Shown piece after piece: positions 24,195-33,200 of a stretch of DNA of 64,000 nucleotides (position 1 is the first letter of the stretch; each line of letters begins with the position of its first letter). The position numbers were made by a program, and so were the translations under genes. The notes beneath the pieces are model-generated. The model worked only from the letters and a program-made list of their open reading frames with translations, had not been told where the DNA came from and did not search any database. Location of the stretch: NCBI GenBank assembly GCA_016191555.1, contig JACPVX010000046.1, positions 1-64,000 on the forward strand, read 5' to 3'. The DNA is from Bacteroidota bacterium (GTDB lineage: Bacteria > Bacteroidota > Bacteroidia > Cytophagales > Cyclobacteriaceae).

Positions 24195-24439
24195 AACATA
24201 CCAAGGCAATGCAATACATATCTATTAAAGACGATAATCACAAACAAAAGAATACAGTAGAAGATAGTTCCACCAATCACTAGCAGAATATATCTTAATT
24301 TCGAAAGGCGGCCTTCATTATTATAAAATATCTGATAGCCAGCAAAGGCCGCTAACAATAAGAAGGCAAATGGTCCGAAAAAGAAAATCAATAAGTCTCG
24401 TTCCCAGAAGTCTTTACTTCGCTCTGTATTTTCAAGCAT
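24182..24439 (-). CDS. small membrane protein, 85 aa
   Basis: Two hydrophobic segments (LLIFFFGPFAFLLLAAFAGY at about 16-35 and LLVIGGTIFYCILLFVIIVF at 52-71) with charged ends. It overlaps the following lipoprotein gene by 13 bases, so the reading frame is likely real and coupled. Confidence 0.6.
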   Translation of the reverse strand: MLENTERSKDFWERDLLIFFFGPFAFLLLAAFAGYQIFYNNEGRLSKLRYILLVIGGTIFYCILLFVIIVFNRYVLHCLGMLWVE

Positions 24440-24454
24440 AATTTCAATCTCCTC

Positions 24455-24814
24455 TTACGTTCGTTTCTTCGCTTTCTTCTTAGCTGCCTTTGCGCGGCTA
24501 TTGTAATCCAGACACAACTTCATCCAATAGTCAAAATCTCTTTTGGACTTAAAGCCATCTTCGGTTACATAACAATATCCTGTCAACTCCTTCCCTCTCA
24601 TCACCATCGGTTGATAGCCGTTGCGTTCCGCCACTTCTTCCTGCTTTGCGGGATCGTACCGACACATCAAATTCTCATGACTGACATTGACGCACATCTT
24701 TCCGTTCACCATGAAAGCCAATCCGCTAAACATTCTCTTCTCCGTTATCTTATGCTTCGTTTGCTCAACGAGATATTCTCTGATTCGGTCGGCCAGGGAT
24801 GTACTGTAAGCCAT
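24455..24814 (-). CDS. TfoX/Sxy N-terminal domain protein
   Basis: 119 aa: SLADRIREYLVEQTKHKITE, KRMFSGLAFMVNGKMCVNVS, then LMCRYDP and a basic tail (RAKAAKKKAKKRT). This is the single TfoX_N domain found widely in bacteria, only distantly linked to competence regulators. The Lys-rich tail suggests nucleic acid contact, but no function is established. Confidence 0.85.
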   Translation of the reverse strand: MAYSTSLADRIREYLVEQTKHKITEKRMFSGLAFMVNGKMCVNVSHENLMCRYDPAKQEEVAERNGYQPMVMRGKELTGYCYVTEDGFKSKRDFDYWMKLCLDYNSRAKAAKKKAKKRT

Positions 24815-24893
24815 GCGTATTACATTAATTTATAAAGTGCTACCAAACGGGATTGACAGCCACTTTTCTCTAACGCAAAATAAGAAACAAAAT

Positions 24894-25307
24894 TTAAAGG
24901 ATCATGATCACCGTCCCCGCTACTATGCAAATGGCGCCAATAGCTGTTTTTACGGTGAGCGCTTCCCCTAAAAAGACAACGGAGAAAATCAAGACCAATA
25001 CAATGCTGAGCTTATCGATCGGAGCTACTTGCGAGAGTTTTCCCAACTGCAAAGCGTTAAAATAAAAGATCCATGAAAGTCCGGTGGCAATTCCTGACAG
25101 CGTAAGGAAAATGAGGTTTTGTTTGGTGAGGGTAGCAATCGAAGAGGTGCCGCCCTTGAAAAAGACGATGGACCACGCCAGAATTAGAATTACAACCGTT
25201 CTGATCGCGGTAGCCAAATTCGTGTCTACATCTTTTACACCTACTTTCGCGAACACGGCAGTTAGGGCAGCAAATAGTGCTGATAGCAAAGCGTACATCC
25301 ACCACAT
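24894..25307 (-). CDS. single-domain EamA transporter
   Basis: 137 aa with four to five membrane segments and one EamA repeat (YALLSALFAALTAVFAKVG ... LSGIATGLSWIFYFNALQLG ... SIVLVLIFSVVFLGEALTV). Most EamA transporters carry two such repeats in about 290 aa; single-repeat forms act as dimers, as in small multidrug resistance-like proteins. Substrate unknown. Confidence 0.85.
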   Translation of the reverse strand: MWWMYALLSALFAALTAVFAKVGVKDVDTNLATAIRTVVILILAWSIVFFKGGTSSIATLTKQNLIFLTLSGIATGLSWIFYFNALQLGKLSQVAPIDKLSIVLVLIFSVVFLGEALTVKTAIGAICIVAGTVIMIL

Positions 25308-25335
25308 CGTTATTTGTTTTAAATTTATGATTGTT

Positions 25336-25353
25336 TACACCGCAAGTGGTGTA
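25336..25353. promoter_or_regulatory. palindrome between divergent EamA and GNAT genes
   Basis: TACACC and GGTGTA form a perfect 6-bp inverted repeat with a 6-nt centre, 29 bases upstream of the EamA start and 117 before the GNAT start. It is a candidate operator; no regulator is assigned. Confidence 0.35.
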
Positions 25354-25469
25354 GTCTATTATCCATGACAAGTTAACTATTGCAGGTGAGAAATGAATCA
25401 CAATCTTTATGATCGATATTTTAATTCCCGACTTAAAATAGTAGTATCGTGACCGGAATAAGTTAGACA

Positions 25470-25958
25470 ATGAATATCCGTATCGAGCGCTATCGCCCAT
25501 CCTTTCAAGTCGATGATCAAATCAAGAACATGGTTCGCTCCATTCGCATCCACGATCATCATTTACCTGCCAACGGCATGTACGACACGGATTTATTAAA
25601 CATCGAAGAATACTACTTGAACAGGAACGGCAACTTCTGGGTAGCGAAGCATGAAAACCGTGTCGTTGGTACGATTGCTGTTGTTCCCGCTGGCGAGGGT
25701 TTGTTTGTCTTAAGGAAAATGTTTGTCGATCCGGAGTTTCGTGGGGCGCCACATTACGTAGCGAAGCAATTATTAGATGTATTCCTGGATGATATGCTGG
25801 CGCGTGGAGCGAGGATCATCTGCCTTGGAACATCATCATCGTATGTTCGGGCGAACGGATTTTATCTGAAACATGGTTTTACGAAAATGCCCGATGATCA
25901 ATTCCCGGCAGAGTTTAAAAATACGCTGGACGATATCTTTTATCAGAAGGTTATCTGA
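25470..25958 (+). CDS. GNAT family N-acetyltransferase
   Basis: 162 aa. The core acetyl-CoA strand and loop are VLRKMFVDPEFRGAPHYVAK (a relaxed Q/RxxGxG/A), preceded by the strand VVGTIAVVPAG and followed by ICLGTSSSYVRANGFYLKHG, typical of GNAT enzymes. Acceptor unknown. It stands alone on the plus strand within minus-strand genes. Confidence 0.88.
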   Translation: MNIRIERYRPSFQVDDQIKNMVRSIRIHDHHLPANGMYDTDLLNIEEYYLNRNGNFWVAKHENRVVGTIAVVPAGEGLFVLRKMFVDPEFRGAPHYVAKQLLDVFLDDMLARGARIICLGTSSSYVRANGFYLKHGFTKMPDDQFPAEFKNTLDDIFYQKVI

Positions 25959-25982
25959 TACTAGATCCGGTTAGAAATCGAA

Positions 25983-26243
25983 TTATTTACTTTTAGCAGC
26001 TTCTTTCAATTGAAGTTTATTGGCCATTTCCATAGCAATCTTCTGTGCTTGCATAGCCATTTGCATTTGTTGCTCTGCTTCTGTACTACAACGCATCAAA
26101 TCCTCCTCGATTTGTACCGCTTTTTGCATTAATTCCTGGCTGATTGCTTCCTGTGCTAGCGCTTCCCCGCGCTGAACGAAAGCAAAAATGAAAGCGAGAA
26201 CTGACACAAGTGTCAGGATTGCGATAATTATATTCTTAGTCAT
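25983..26243 (-). CDS. small membrane-anchored coiled-coil protein, 86 aa
   Basis: One N-terminal membrane helix (NIIIAILTLVSVLAFIFAF) followed by a helical stretch rich in Gln, Met and Glu (QEAISQELMQKAVQIEEDLM ... EQQMQMAMQAQKIAMEM) that predicts a coiled coil. No family is recognised. Confidence 0.65.
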   Translation of the reverse strand: MTKNIIIAILTLVSVLAFIFAFVQRGEALAQEAISQELMQKAVQIEEDLMRCSTEAEQQMQMAMQAQKIAMEMANKLQLKEAAKSK

Positions 26244-26338
26244 GCTAGTGTGCTTGTTTTACTAAAATTACGAAGACTGACTGTGCATTACAAATCATAG
26301 AACCTTCGTATCTCGTGCCTTCGTGGTGATCTCTACCC

Positions 26339-26827
26339 CTACTCCTCTTCGCTCTCTACCCGCTCCATCAGGTTCTCCTGATCGTGGGAAATAAAGAGAA
26401 CTGTTTTGCTGAGTTTGGAGAGCTCGATGTGCAACGTCACCGAAGGCTTCAGCAGCGGCACGATCTTATCATAGATTTCTATTCTTAGGGGCGGACTGGT
26501 AGAAACCAGAAAGGTTCCGGCCGATTGTTTTTCGATGTGATACTCGCACGTGGCGATCACGACCTTCTTGGCCTGAAAAACATCCAGCATCTTCACGATG
26601 TTACCGGATGCCAGCAGCGGGATGAGCATCGAAATACACCCCACCACAATCCACACGCGCGTGCTCAACGCATGTGCGGGCTTGAGTCCCAACAGATAGG
26701 CCATGCCAAAACCTATGGTTAGCAAGAGCACTAAGCCGAGTGCTACCAAGGTACCGATTATAAAAGTGAGAATAATATGGCTTCTGATCCGCCTCCTATC
26801 TGCCTCCGTCAATTCTTTTTCCGTCAT
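26339..26827 (-). CDS. hypothetical membrane protein, 162 aa
   Basis: Two membrane segments (about 15-42, IILTFIIGTLVALGLVLLLT and GFGMAYLLG; and about 58-78, VWIVVGCISMLIPLLASG) and a C-terminal cytoplasmic beta-rich part (VVIATCEYHIEKQSAGTFLV ... VTLHIELSKLSKTVLFIS). Not recognised. Confidence 0.7.
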   Translation of the reverse strand: MTEKELTEADRRRIRSHIILTFIIGTLVALGLVLLLTIGFGMAYLLGLKPAHALSTRVWIVVGCISMLIPLLASGNIVKMLDVFQAKKVVIATCEYHIEKQSAGTFLVSTSPPLRIEIYDKIVPLLKPSVTLHIELSKLSKTVLFISHDQENLMERVESEEE

Positions 26828-26966
26828 TTCGCTTTCGTGTCAATATATCCCCGCTTGGTAGGACCGAGTTTCGATTATTAAACAGGTGGGGATGGAAACA
26901 ACGCATTGTTTCCGTAGCACAAATTTCGCGCTTCTGTGCCACATCGCCAAAAAAAGTCGTGTCGTA

Positions 26967-26994
26967 AAATCTCTACAAAATCGTGTAGAGATTT
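26967..26994. promoter_or_regulatory. perfect 11-bp hairpin in intergenic region
   Basis: AAATCTCTACA and TGTAGAGATTT pair perfectly around a 6-nt loop, 111 bases downstream of the lipoprotein gene ending at 27105. On the minus strand a TTTT follows the stem, so it may be a weak terminator; it may also be an operator. Confidence 0.4.
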
Positions 26995-27104
26995 CATGAC
27001 AAGAAAGTCGTAGATTATTTTATATTGTCGCGAAATAATTCCGAATTAGGATTCATTGAATGCGGAGAATGGCAACAATCATTTTAGTATCAGCCAATTG
27101 CCAA

Positions 27105-27725
27105 TCAATACGCAGGCGTTAAACTATCCGTTCGTTTAATTAGCTGCTGTTGCTCGTTTATTAAGTTCGTAAAGTCTTGTTTGCCTGGCTTATTTTCACC
27201 TTGATACTTTTCGATAATTGGAAGGGTTAATACAATCTTTAAAATAGAATAGTGATCATTAATCGTTGTGCTATTTTTTGCGATTTGCTTTAGAAGCAGG
27301 TTAAGTTCTTCCGTGTCCTTCGAATATCTGTTGTTGCTCGCTTCGATAAGCGCACTCATTTTCTTCCTAAGTAAACTGTCCGTAATCGTTAGTGCCTTAT
27401 TGTTGGCCGAAGCATAATAGCTGCTTGATTTATTATCATATGCCTCGAAGTTTTCAGCAAGCTCGTTTTCTTTTGGTCGTAAGGCCTCCATATCCTCATC
27501 CAGTCTTTTCAGCTCCAAGCTATTGCCCGCGAGCTCTGCATACAGCTCTTCTATCAAGTTACCGGAACGGCCATAACTTTTGATATCAATCTTGTTTTCT
27601 TGCAGAGCTTTGGGAGTCTCTTGTCTGACGGGTTTATTATTTTCGGCCTGCTGCATGGTACACGAAGCTGCCAAAACAGAAACTATCGATAAAAGAATGG
27701 TACGGTGGTACATTAGCATTTTCAT
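27105..27725 (-). CDS. coiled-coil lipoprotein, 206 aa
   Basis: Lipoprotein signal (ILLSIVSVLAASC, Cys 22) and a mostly helical mature part with coiled-coil character (LIEELYAELAGNSLELKRLD ... EDMEALRPKENELAENFEAY). No known domain. It likely sits in the periplasm, membrane-anchored. Confidence 0.7.
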   Translation of the reverse strand: MKMLMYHRTILLSIVSVLAASCTMQQAENNKPVRQETPKALQENKIDIKSYGRSGNLIEELYAELAGNSLELKRLDEDMEALRPKENELAENFEAYDNKSSSYYASANNKALTITDSLLRKKMSALIEASNNRYSKDTEELNLLLKQIAKNSTTINDHYSILKIVLTLPIIEKYQGENKPGKQDFTNLINEQQQLIKRTDSLTPAY

Positions 27726-27744
27726 TTAACTAATCATATTACGA

Positions 27745-27771
27745 GGAATTAACGTTCATTGTTTTAATTCC
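27745..27771. promoter_or_regulatory. inverted repeat upstream of the coiled-coil lipoprotein gene
   Basis: GGAATTAA and TTAATTCC are a perfect 8-bp inverted repeat around 11 bases, 20 bases before the start codon of the gene at 27105-27725. It could be an operator; no T run is present on either side. Confidence 0.3.
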
Positions 27772-27857
27772 CTAATAGATCGATCCCTTCAGTTGTTGAC
27801 TTTTTTTCTATATCTCACCAAGAAGCTCTCCTTTCGCTCTATTACGCCTTGAAAATC

Positions 27858-28427
27858 TCATCCATAGTTAACATCCTTACTTCTTTTATCAACTACAGTG
27901 AGTTTCTCTTTTACCCTATCCATCCCAAATGTTGATACACAATCCTTCCATAAGCTTCCTTCCAATTGAAACGTAAGCGTGGGATGATCGAATAAGGATA
28001 ACTGGATGATGGCCGGTCCATAAATAAGTTTGTCACCTCGCGACCTGAACCATTTAGCGATGGAAAGCCGAACCTTTAATTTTAACAAAATCCAGAATGG
28101 TAAGAGTGGAATGGCATAAATGAAGTCGGGATATTTGGTTAACGTAATCAACTCAATTTGGTCGTCTCGCAAACCGAAGGCATAAAGTTTCTTCATCGTT
28201 CTCATCCGAATGATCGCTCCTTTCTTCGTCCAATCAAAATGAGTTTTGATGGTATTATTTTCCTGCTGGTAGAATTCCATCAAAGACGCGTTACCTTCCT
28301 TGAGCCGAAGATGACCAAGTCCATAAATCTTTTTGGCCATTCTTTCTTGAATTGTAAATTCGTCTCCGAACTCACGAATCATTTCCTGAGTCAATTCACC
28401 CTCTGCAGTTAATTTTGCTATCTTCAT
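27858..28427 (-). CDS. hypothetical protein, 189 aa
   Basis: ATG start; begins MKIAKLTAEGELTQEMIREF. The middle (IKTHFDWTKKGAIIRMRTMK, LRDDQIELITLTKYP) looks like a beta domain with one hydrophobic stretch (FIYAIPLLPFWILLKLKV). It lies 9 bases after the 135-aa gene on the same strand. Not recognised. Confidence 0.65.
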   Translation of the reverse strand: MKIAKLTAEGELTQEMIREFGDEFTIQERMAKKIYGLGHLRLKEGNASLMEFYQQENNTIKTHFDWTKKGAIIRMRTMKKLYAFGLRDDQIELITLTKYPDFIYAIPLLPFWILLKLKVRLSIAKWFRSRGDKLIYGPAIIQLSLFDHPTLTFQLEGSLWKDCVSTFGMDRVKEKLTVVDKRSKDVNYG

Positions 28428-28436
28428 GAATGTCAG

Positions 28437-28844
28437 CTATCCTATGATTTCCATCAGGTCTTGTCTCAATGCTGGTGTGAGCCGCTCGTTTGAGAGTAAG
28501 TCGGTAACAACCTTTCTGATGTCAATTCCTCCCACTGTTTTTGCTCCCGAGTTTTTAATTCGTCTTAGCATTCGCAGACCTACTTCAGATGGCTGTCGAT
28601 TCAATGATTCAAGAAGTTCCACTTCGTAGGTTTTAAAATGCTCAAGTCCGTGAACAATACTCTCGAATACTCCGGCACCGTCTTCTTCCGGAAATCGCTC
28701 CAGTACATGTAAAAGATCTACGGTAAATTTCTCCTCTTCTCCCGTCTCCCAAAGTTCTCTAAACAAGGCGTCAAGCTTCAACCAATTTCCATCCTCCGGT
28801 TGAAACACGGCAATGCCTTTCACTATATCGTGGGAAGTTCTCAT
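28437..28844 (-). CDS. hypothetical helical protein, 135 aa
   Basis: Acidic, all-helical protein without signal or membrane segment (LKLDALFRELWETGEEEKFT, ESIVHGLEHFKTYEVELLES, LRQDLMEIIG). The helix-pair pattern resembles small HEAT-like proteins, as seen in many immunity-type proteins, but this is weak. It probably shares a transcript with the 189-aa gene. Confidence 0.65.
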   Translation of the reverse strand: MRTSHDIVKGIAVFQPEDGNWLKLDALFRELWETGEEEKFTVDLLHVLERFPEEDGAGVFESIVHGLEHFKTYEVELLESLNRQPSEVGLRMLRRIKNSGAKTVGGIDIRKVVTDLLSNERLTPALRQDLMEIIG

Positions 28845-29002
28845 TAATAAATTTATTAGAACACGTCAATCGTCATAGGCATCAACTCACAACTAACAAA
28901 ACACCTCTATCTTTCCCCAATCAATTCTACTCAATCATACCTAAATATCCTACTCCTATTGCGGCCTTTTAAATTTTCATCGTGCCCCCCTACCCACCAA
29001 AA

Positions 29003-29035
29003 AAAAAATCCCGAGCTCAGCACCCGGGATTTTTT
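29003..29035. terminator. terminator hairpin after the 125-aa gene
   Basis: AAAAAATCCCG pairs with CGGGATTTTTT around 11 bases, giving T runs on both strands. It serves the minus-strand gene ending at 29076; a second small hairpin (ATGCTGC-CAT-GCAGCAT, within 29048-29064) sits between it and the stop codon. Confidence 0.8.
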
Positions 29036-29075
29036 AAAGTAGGTACATGCTGCCATGCAGCATAAGCCCGTACCC

Positions 29076-29453
29076 TTAGGCCTTCTTCAACTTGTCAGCC
29101 GAAGATTTGCGCTTCCGTGCACTGTAGTCTGATTTTTTTTTCAAACCCAGCGACTGGATCTCATTGCTGTCTGAACCATATTGCCCTATGACCTGCTCTT
29201 TGCAACCGAGCATCATATTATGGAATTCCCACTCAGCAGCAATGTGCTTTTGCCGGTATTCCTTCAGGCGTTTTTCAGTCTGATTCAAATTTCGCAATGC
29301 TAAATCCATTTTGTTTTTCACGGCAGTGACCATCACCGCTGCATACTCTTCCAAGCGGGGACTGTAATCTTTCAAGTCCAGCAGGTTATCGTATGCATCC
29401 AAGTCCTCTGCCAAGTGTTCGGTTTTCACCCGAACTTTTTCATTCTTAGCCAT
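29076..29453 (-). CDS. hypothetical basic protein, 125 aa
   Basis: I chose the ATG at 29453 (MAKNEKVRVKTEHLAEDLDA); the 43 upstream residues of the open frame look non-coding. The protein is helical, with a middle coiled-coil region (LALRNLNQTEKRLKEYRQKH) and a Lys/Arg-rich tail (KKKSDYSARKRKSSADKLKKA). It may bind nucleic acid, but no family is recognised. Confidence 0.7.
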   Translation of the reverse strand: MAKNEKVRVKTEHLAEDLDAYDNLLDLKDYSPRLEEYAAVMVTAVKNKMDLALRNLNQTEKRLKEYRQKHIAAEWEFHNMMLGCKEQVIGQYGSDSNEIQSLGLKKKSDYSARKRKSSADKLKKA

Positions 29454-29701
29454 CACAAATGGATTTAATGTTTCCGTCCCATAAACTAGTACCACGCTAC
29501 TGCCGGTTCGCGAACCCGGCCATCGCGTCTTCATCAGGTCGTTGTTGAATCGGTAAGCGCATTTGTTTCCGCAGTTAACCAAACCGACTGCCGACTTTCA
29601 GTTTGATCTTCTCTTCCACAATCTCGCTGTGCGGTGCAGGGCTCCGACTATGACTCATAAGATCATCTCCGGTTACCGAACACTCCGTTCAGCGGTCAGC
29701 T

Positions 29702-29918
29702 GGCTTAGCCAATTTCCTCGGCTCATTCATCCGAGCCTTCGGCTCATTCATCCGAACCATCAGCTCATTGATCCGAGCCGTCCGCCCATTGATCTGAGCC
29801 TTCAGCTCATTGATCTGAACCTTCAGCTAATTGATCCGAACCATCAGCTAATTGATCCGAACCATCAGCTAATTGCTCCGAGCCTTCGGCTCATTGATCC
29901 GAACTGTTCGGCTAAGCC
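29702..29918. repeat. 21-bp minisatellite, nine copies, bounded by inverted repeats
   Basis: Nine units run from 29720 to 29909, eight of 21 bp and the last of 22 bp, with a core CATTGATCCGA or CATTCATCCGA and ends that vary between GAGCC/GGCTC and GAACC/AGCTA. Units 6 and 7 are identical. The array is bounded by GGCTTAGCC (29702-29710) and its reverse complement GGCTAAGCC (29910-29918). Where the ends read GAGCC-TTC-GGCTC, neighbouring units can form small hairpins. Translation gives a 7-residue repeat (LIDPNHQ), which is probably incidental. Confidence 0.85.
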
Positions 29919-30081
29919 TATCGAATGCTGTGCGCCCTCTCTTCAACAGTTTACTAACCTAATCGGGGGCTACGTCTAGCACCCGTTCTTGTTAGTTTTC
30001 CTAACCAAAGAGCGTGCCAAAATAAAATCGTGGAAATTGATAGTGATTTGCGCGATTTTAAATTCGCTCGAAAGAAATTCT

Positions 30082-30119
30082 ACGATATATAACGAAATGA
30101 CTAACGATATATAACGAAA
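30082..30119. repeat. two direct repeats of 16 bp
   Basis: ACGATATATAACGAAA occurs at 30082-30097 and again at 30104-30119 (period 22). About two helical turns apart, this could be a pair of binding sites, some 180 bases upstream of the sensor kinase gene. Confidence 0.5.
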
Positions 30120-30299
30120 AATGACTCTTCGAACGGGAGTACGAAAGATATTTGGCGCCTCAGTCAAAAAGAAAACAAGCACGCTGTCACACCTGAAAAA
30201 TGTATACTCCTAAAAGTTTTTGCGCATACTCTTCGATCCATAAATATTTGCTTGGAATTTATTATTTTTAAAAAAACCTAGACCGAGTATTTGTAGTAC

Positions 30300-33200
30300 A
30301 TGATAACCCCACGCCTATTCCACAAACTGTGGCTGCTATTTCTTTTATCATTTCCGGGGAGCTATCTGGCCGAAGCGCAGTCGTATAAATTCAGACACAT
30401 TACCACCAACGATGGGCTGGTGAGCGGCAACGTGCTCTCCATTTTGCAAGACTATCAGGGCTTTTTCTGGTTCGGCACGGAAGAAGGCTTGCAACGCTAC
30501 GATGGGTATAGCTTCAAAAATTATTATTTTCATAAATCCGACTCGCTCAGCCTGAGCAGCAACTTTATTCAATATCTGTTTGAAGACAGCAAGCACAACT
30601 TATGGGTAGGCACGTTTGATGCCGGGTTGTGTTGGTACGATCGCGAAAATGATCGCTTCATTCGCTTTCAGCATGAGCCCGGCAATTCTGCTTCGCTCAT
30701 TGGCGATTTTGTTCAAACCATCTACGAAAGTAAAGCAGGCCGGCTCTACATTTCGGTTGTCGGCCATGGCATCAGCTCTTTTCAAATACCCGATCGGGTA
30801 GATCACACGATTCAGTTTACCAATCATACGTTCACGACCTCTGAAGAAGTAGCCAATCATTGGGCCAGCGCTATTATCGAAACAAAGCTGGGCATGTTGG
30901 TGGCTGTCAACGGTGCAGGTGTGAATCACTATAATCCAACGAGTGGCGTGTTTACACCGATCTTCCGCGACTCGGTTCACCTGCGGGTGCAGGCACTGCA
31001 TTGCGACTCAAAGCAACGGCTGTGGATTGGTACGTGGTCGGATGGTTTATACATCATCGATCGCGAGCAAAATAAAATGATTCAACATCGTGCAGGCACC
31101 GGTGCCGGTGAGTTGGTGAGCGATCAGATTTATTCCATCAAGGAAGACGCGCACGGCACGATTTGGGTGGGCACCGAAAACGGTATGAGTCTGGTTGAAA
31201 AGCAAATAGATCCTTTTACAAGTCATCCTTTTGTGCGACTCACTCACAATGAATATGACAACGAGAGTTTAGCATCCAACTCCATTAAATCATTGTTTGC
31301 TGATCAGCAAAATCGAATGTGGGCGGCAACTTATTTTGGCGGATTAAATGTGTATGATCAGAATGCACAAAAGTTTACTTCCATTAAAGCAATTAGCGGT
31401 CAGGCATCCGGTCTCAGTCACAACAATGTGTTTGCACTGGAAGAAGATGCCGATGGCGGCATTTGGGTAGGCACGGATGGCGGTGGATTGAATTATACGA
31501 ACACACCCGCCACCGCTACAACGAGTGAATTTTTATTTCAGAAGATTGCGCTCACGTATCAGGATCGCGAGTCAGAAAAAGTGAAATCCATTCGGGCCGA
31601 TCGTCATGGAAATGTATGGGTGGGTACGTGGGGCGATGGCTTATTTAAAATCAATGCACAGACCCATGCCGTTCAGCATATTGAAATCATGGCCATGCGT
31701 GGTCAGAAACTTCCCGTGAAGGAAATCATGGCCATCGAAACTGATTCGCTCGACAATCTTTGGCTTGGCACGTTTGGATTTGGCGTTCTCCACTACCGCG
31801 TTCAGGATGGTTCATTTGAGCAATATCTACAGGCGGAAGGAACGCGAAGCCCGGAGATCAATAAAGTAAATGATCTGCATCTGGATAAACGCGGTCGCGT
31901 ATGGGTGGCACGCGATGGCGGTGGATTGTCCATGATTGATCCTGTTACAGGAAGTTATTCGGTGGTAGAGAAAGGTTTGCTCACGGGCTCTCTCACCATT
32001 CCATCGATCATGGAAGATTCGAAAGGGATTTTATGGGTCAGCACCAATACACTGGGAATCATTCGGTATGATCCGGAAACAGGTACCACCACGGCTTATG
32101 ATGTGGCCGGTGACTTGGCGACCAACAGTGTGGCTGCAGCGTTGGAACAAACCGGCACGGATAAAATATGGGTGAGCACCAACAAGGGTATTTCTTCGAT
32201 CGATGTACGCACCCATCAGATCATCAACTTTTTTGCGTCCGATGGATTGCCAAAGAATCAATTTAATAATACCGCACTGCGCTATTCTAAAAATGGCATG
32301 TTGCTTTTTGGTAATCAGAAAGGCCTGGTGGTCTTTCAACCGGAACAGATTCGCTTAACCACCTATCATCCGCCCATCGCGTTTACCGAATTCAAATTAA
32401 ATTATCAGGACGTTGCCATCGGTGCTTCTTCGCCCTTGAAAAGGAATATCACGTTGACGGATCAGATCGAACTGCGCCATAACCAGAACTCTTTTAGCAT
32501 TGGATTTGCGGCTTTGCTGATTGAGCCCACCCCCACCATACAGTACAGCTATCAACTGGAAAACTTCAATGATGAATGGATTGATATCGGGTTAGATCAT
32601 AAAATCACGTTAACTGCCCTGCCCCCGGGAAAATATACGCTGCGCATCAAGGCCACGAATAATGTGGGGCAGTGGATGGATGAGATGTTGCAGCTGAACA
32701 TCCGTATTCAACCGGCATGGTGGCAAACCTTGCTGTTTAAGATAGTGGTGTTGTTGATTATTTTTTTGATGATCTACCTATCGATTGCGTTGCGCACCCG
32801 TTACCTTAACCGACAACGAATTGCATTGGAACAGGAGGTAGCGGCAGCCACCACAGAAATTAAAAGTAAAAACGATGAACTGGAGTCGCGCGTGGAGCTG
32901 ATCAGTCGGCAGAACACCACATTAAAAAAACAACGCGATGACATCACCTTTCGGGATAACGAAATACTCGCGCAAAACGAAGAGCTTACTTCGCAGAACG
33001 AATTAATTCTGGAGCACCGTAAAAATCTGGAAGAGGCACATGCCAATTTAAAAAAGTTGAACGATCAACTGGAAGAACAAGTGCAACTGCGCACGGCTAA
33101 ATTGGAAGACACAATCAAAGAACTGGATATTGTCGTGGCCGAGTTGGATCGGTTTGTTTACAGCGCTTCGCACGACCTCAGCGCTCCACTAAAGTCGGTG

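Larger units (their letters stand above)
29454..30299. other. 846-base non-coding gap
   Basis: No convincing gene is seen. It holds a GC-rich inverted repeat (GCCGGTTCG/CGAACCCGGC, 29502-29520), the 21-bp tandem array (29702-29918), a pair of direct repeats (30082-30119) and the upstream region of the large histidine kinase gene. The ORFs in it (138 aa plus strand, 68 aa minus strand) look like chance translations. Confidence 0.6.

Noticed and set aside
29720..29909. CRISPR array
   Set aside because: The 21-bp units follow each other without spacers and no cas genes are present.
29563..29979. Plus-strand ORF of 138 codons with LIDPNHQ repeats
   Set aside because: It is the translation of the 21-bp minisatellite; flanking parts show no protein character and units differ by changes that do not preserve residues.
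29976..30182. Minus-strand ORF of 68 codons
   Set aside because: No signal or domain, AT-rich, ends in the repeat region; likely chance.
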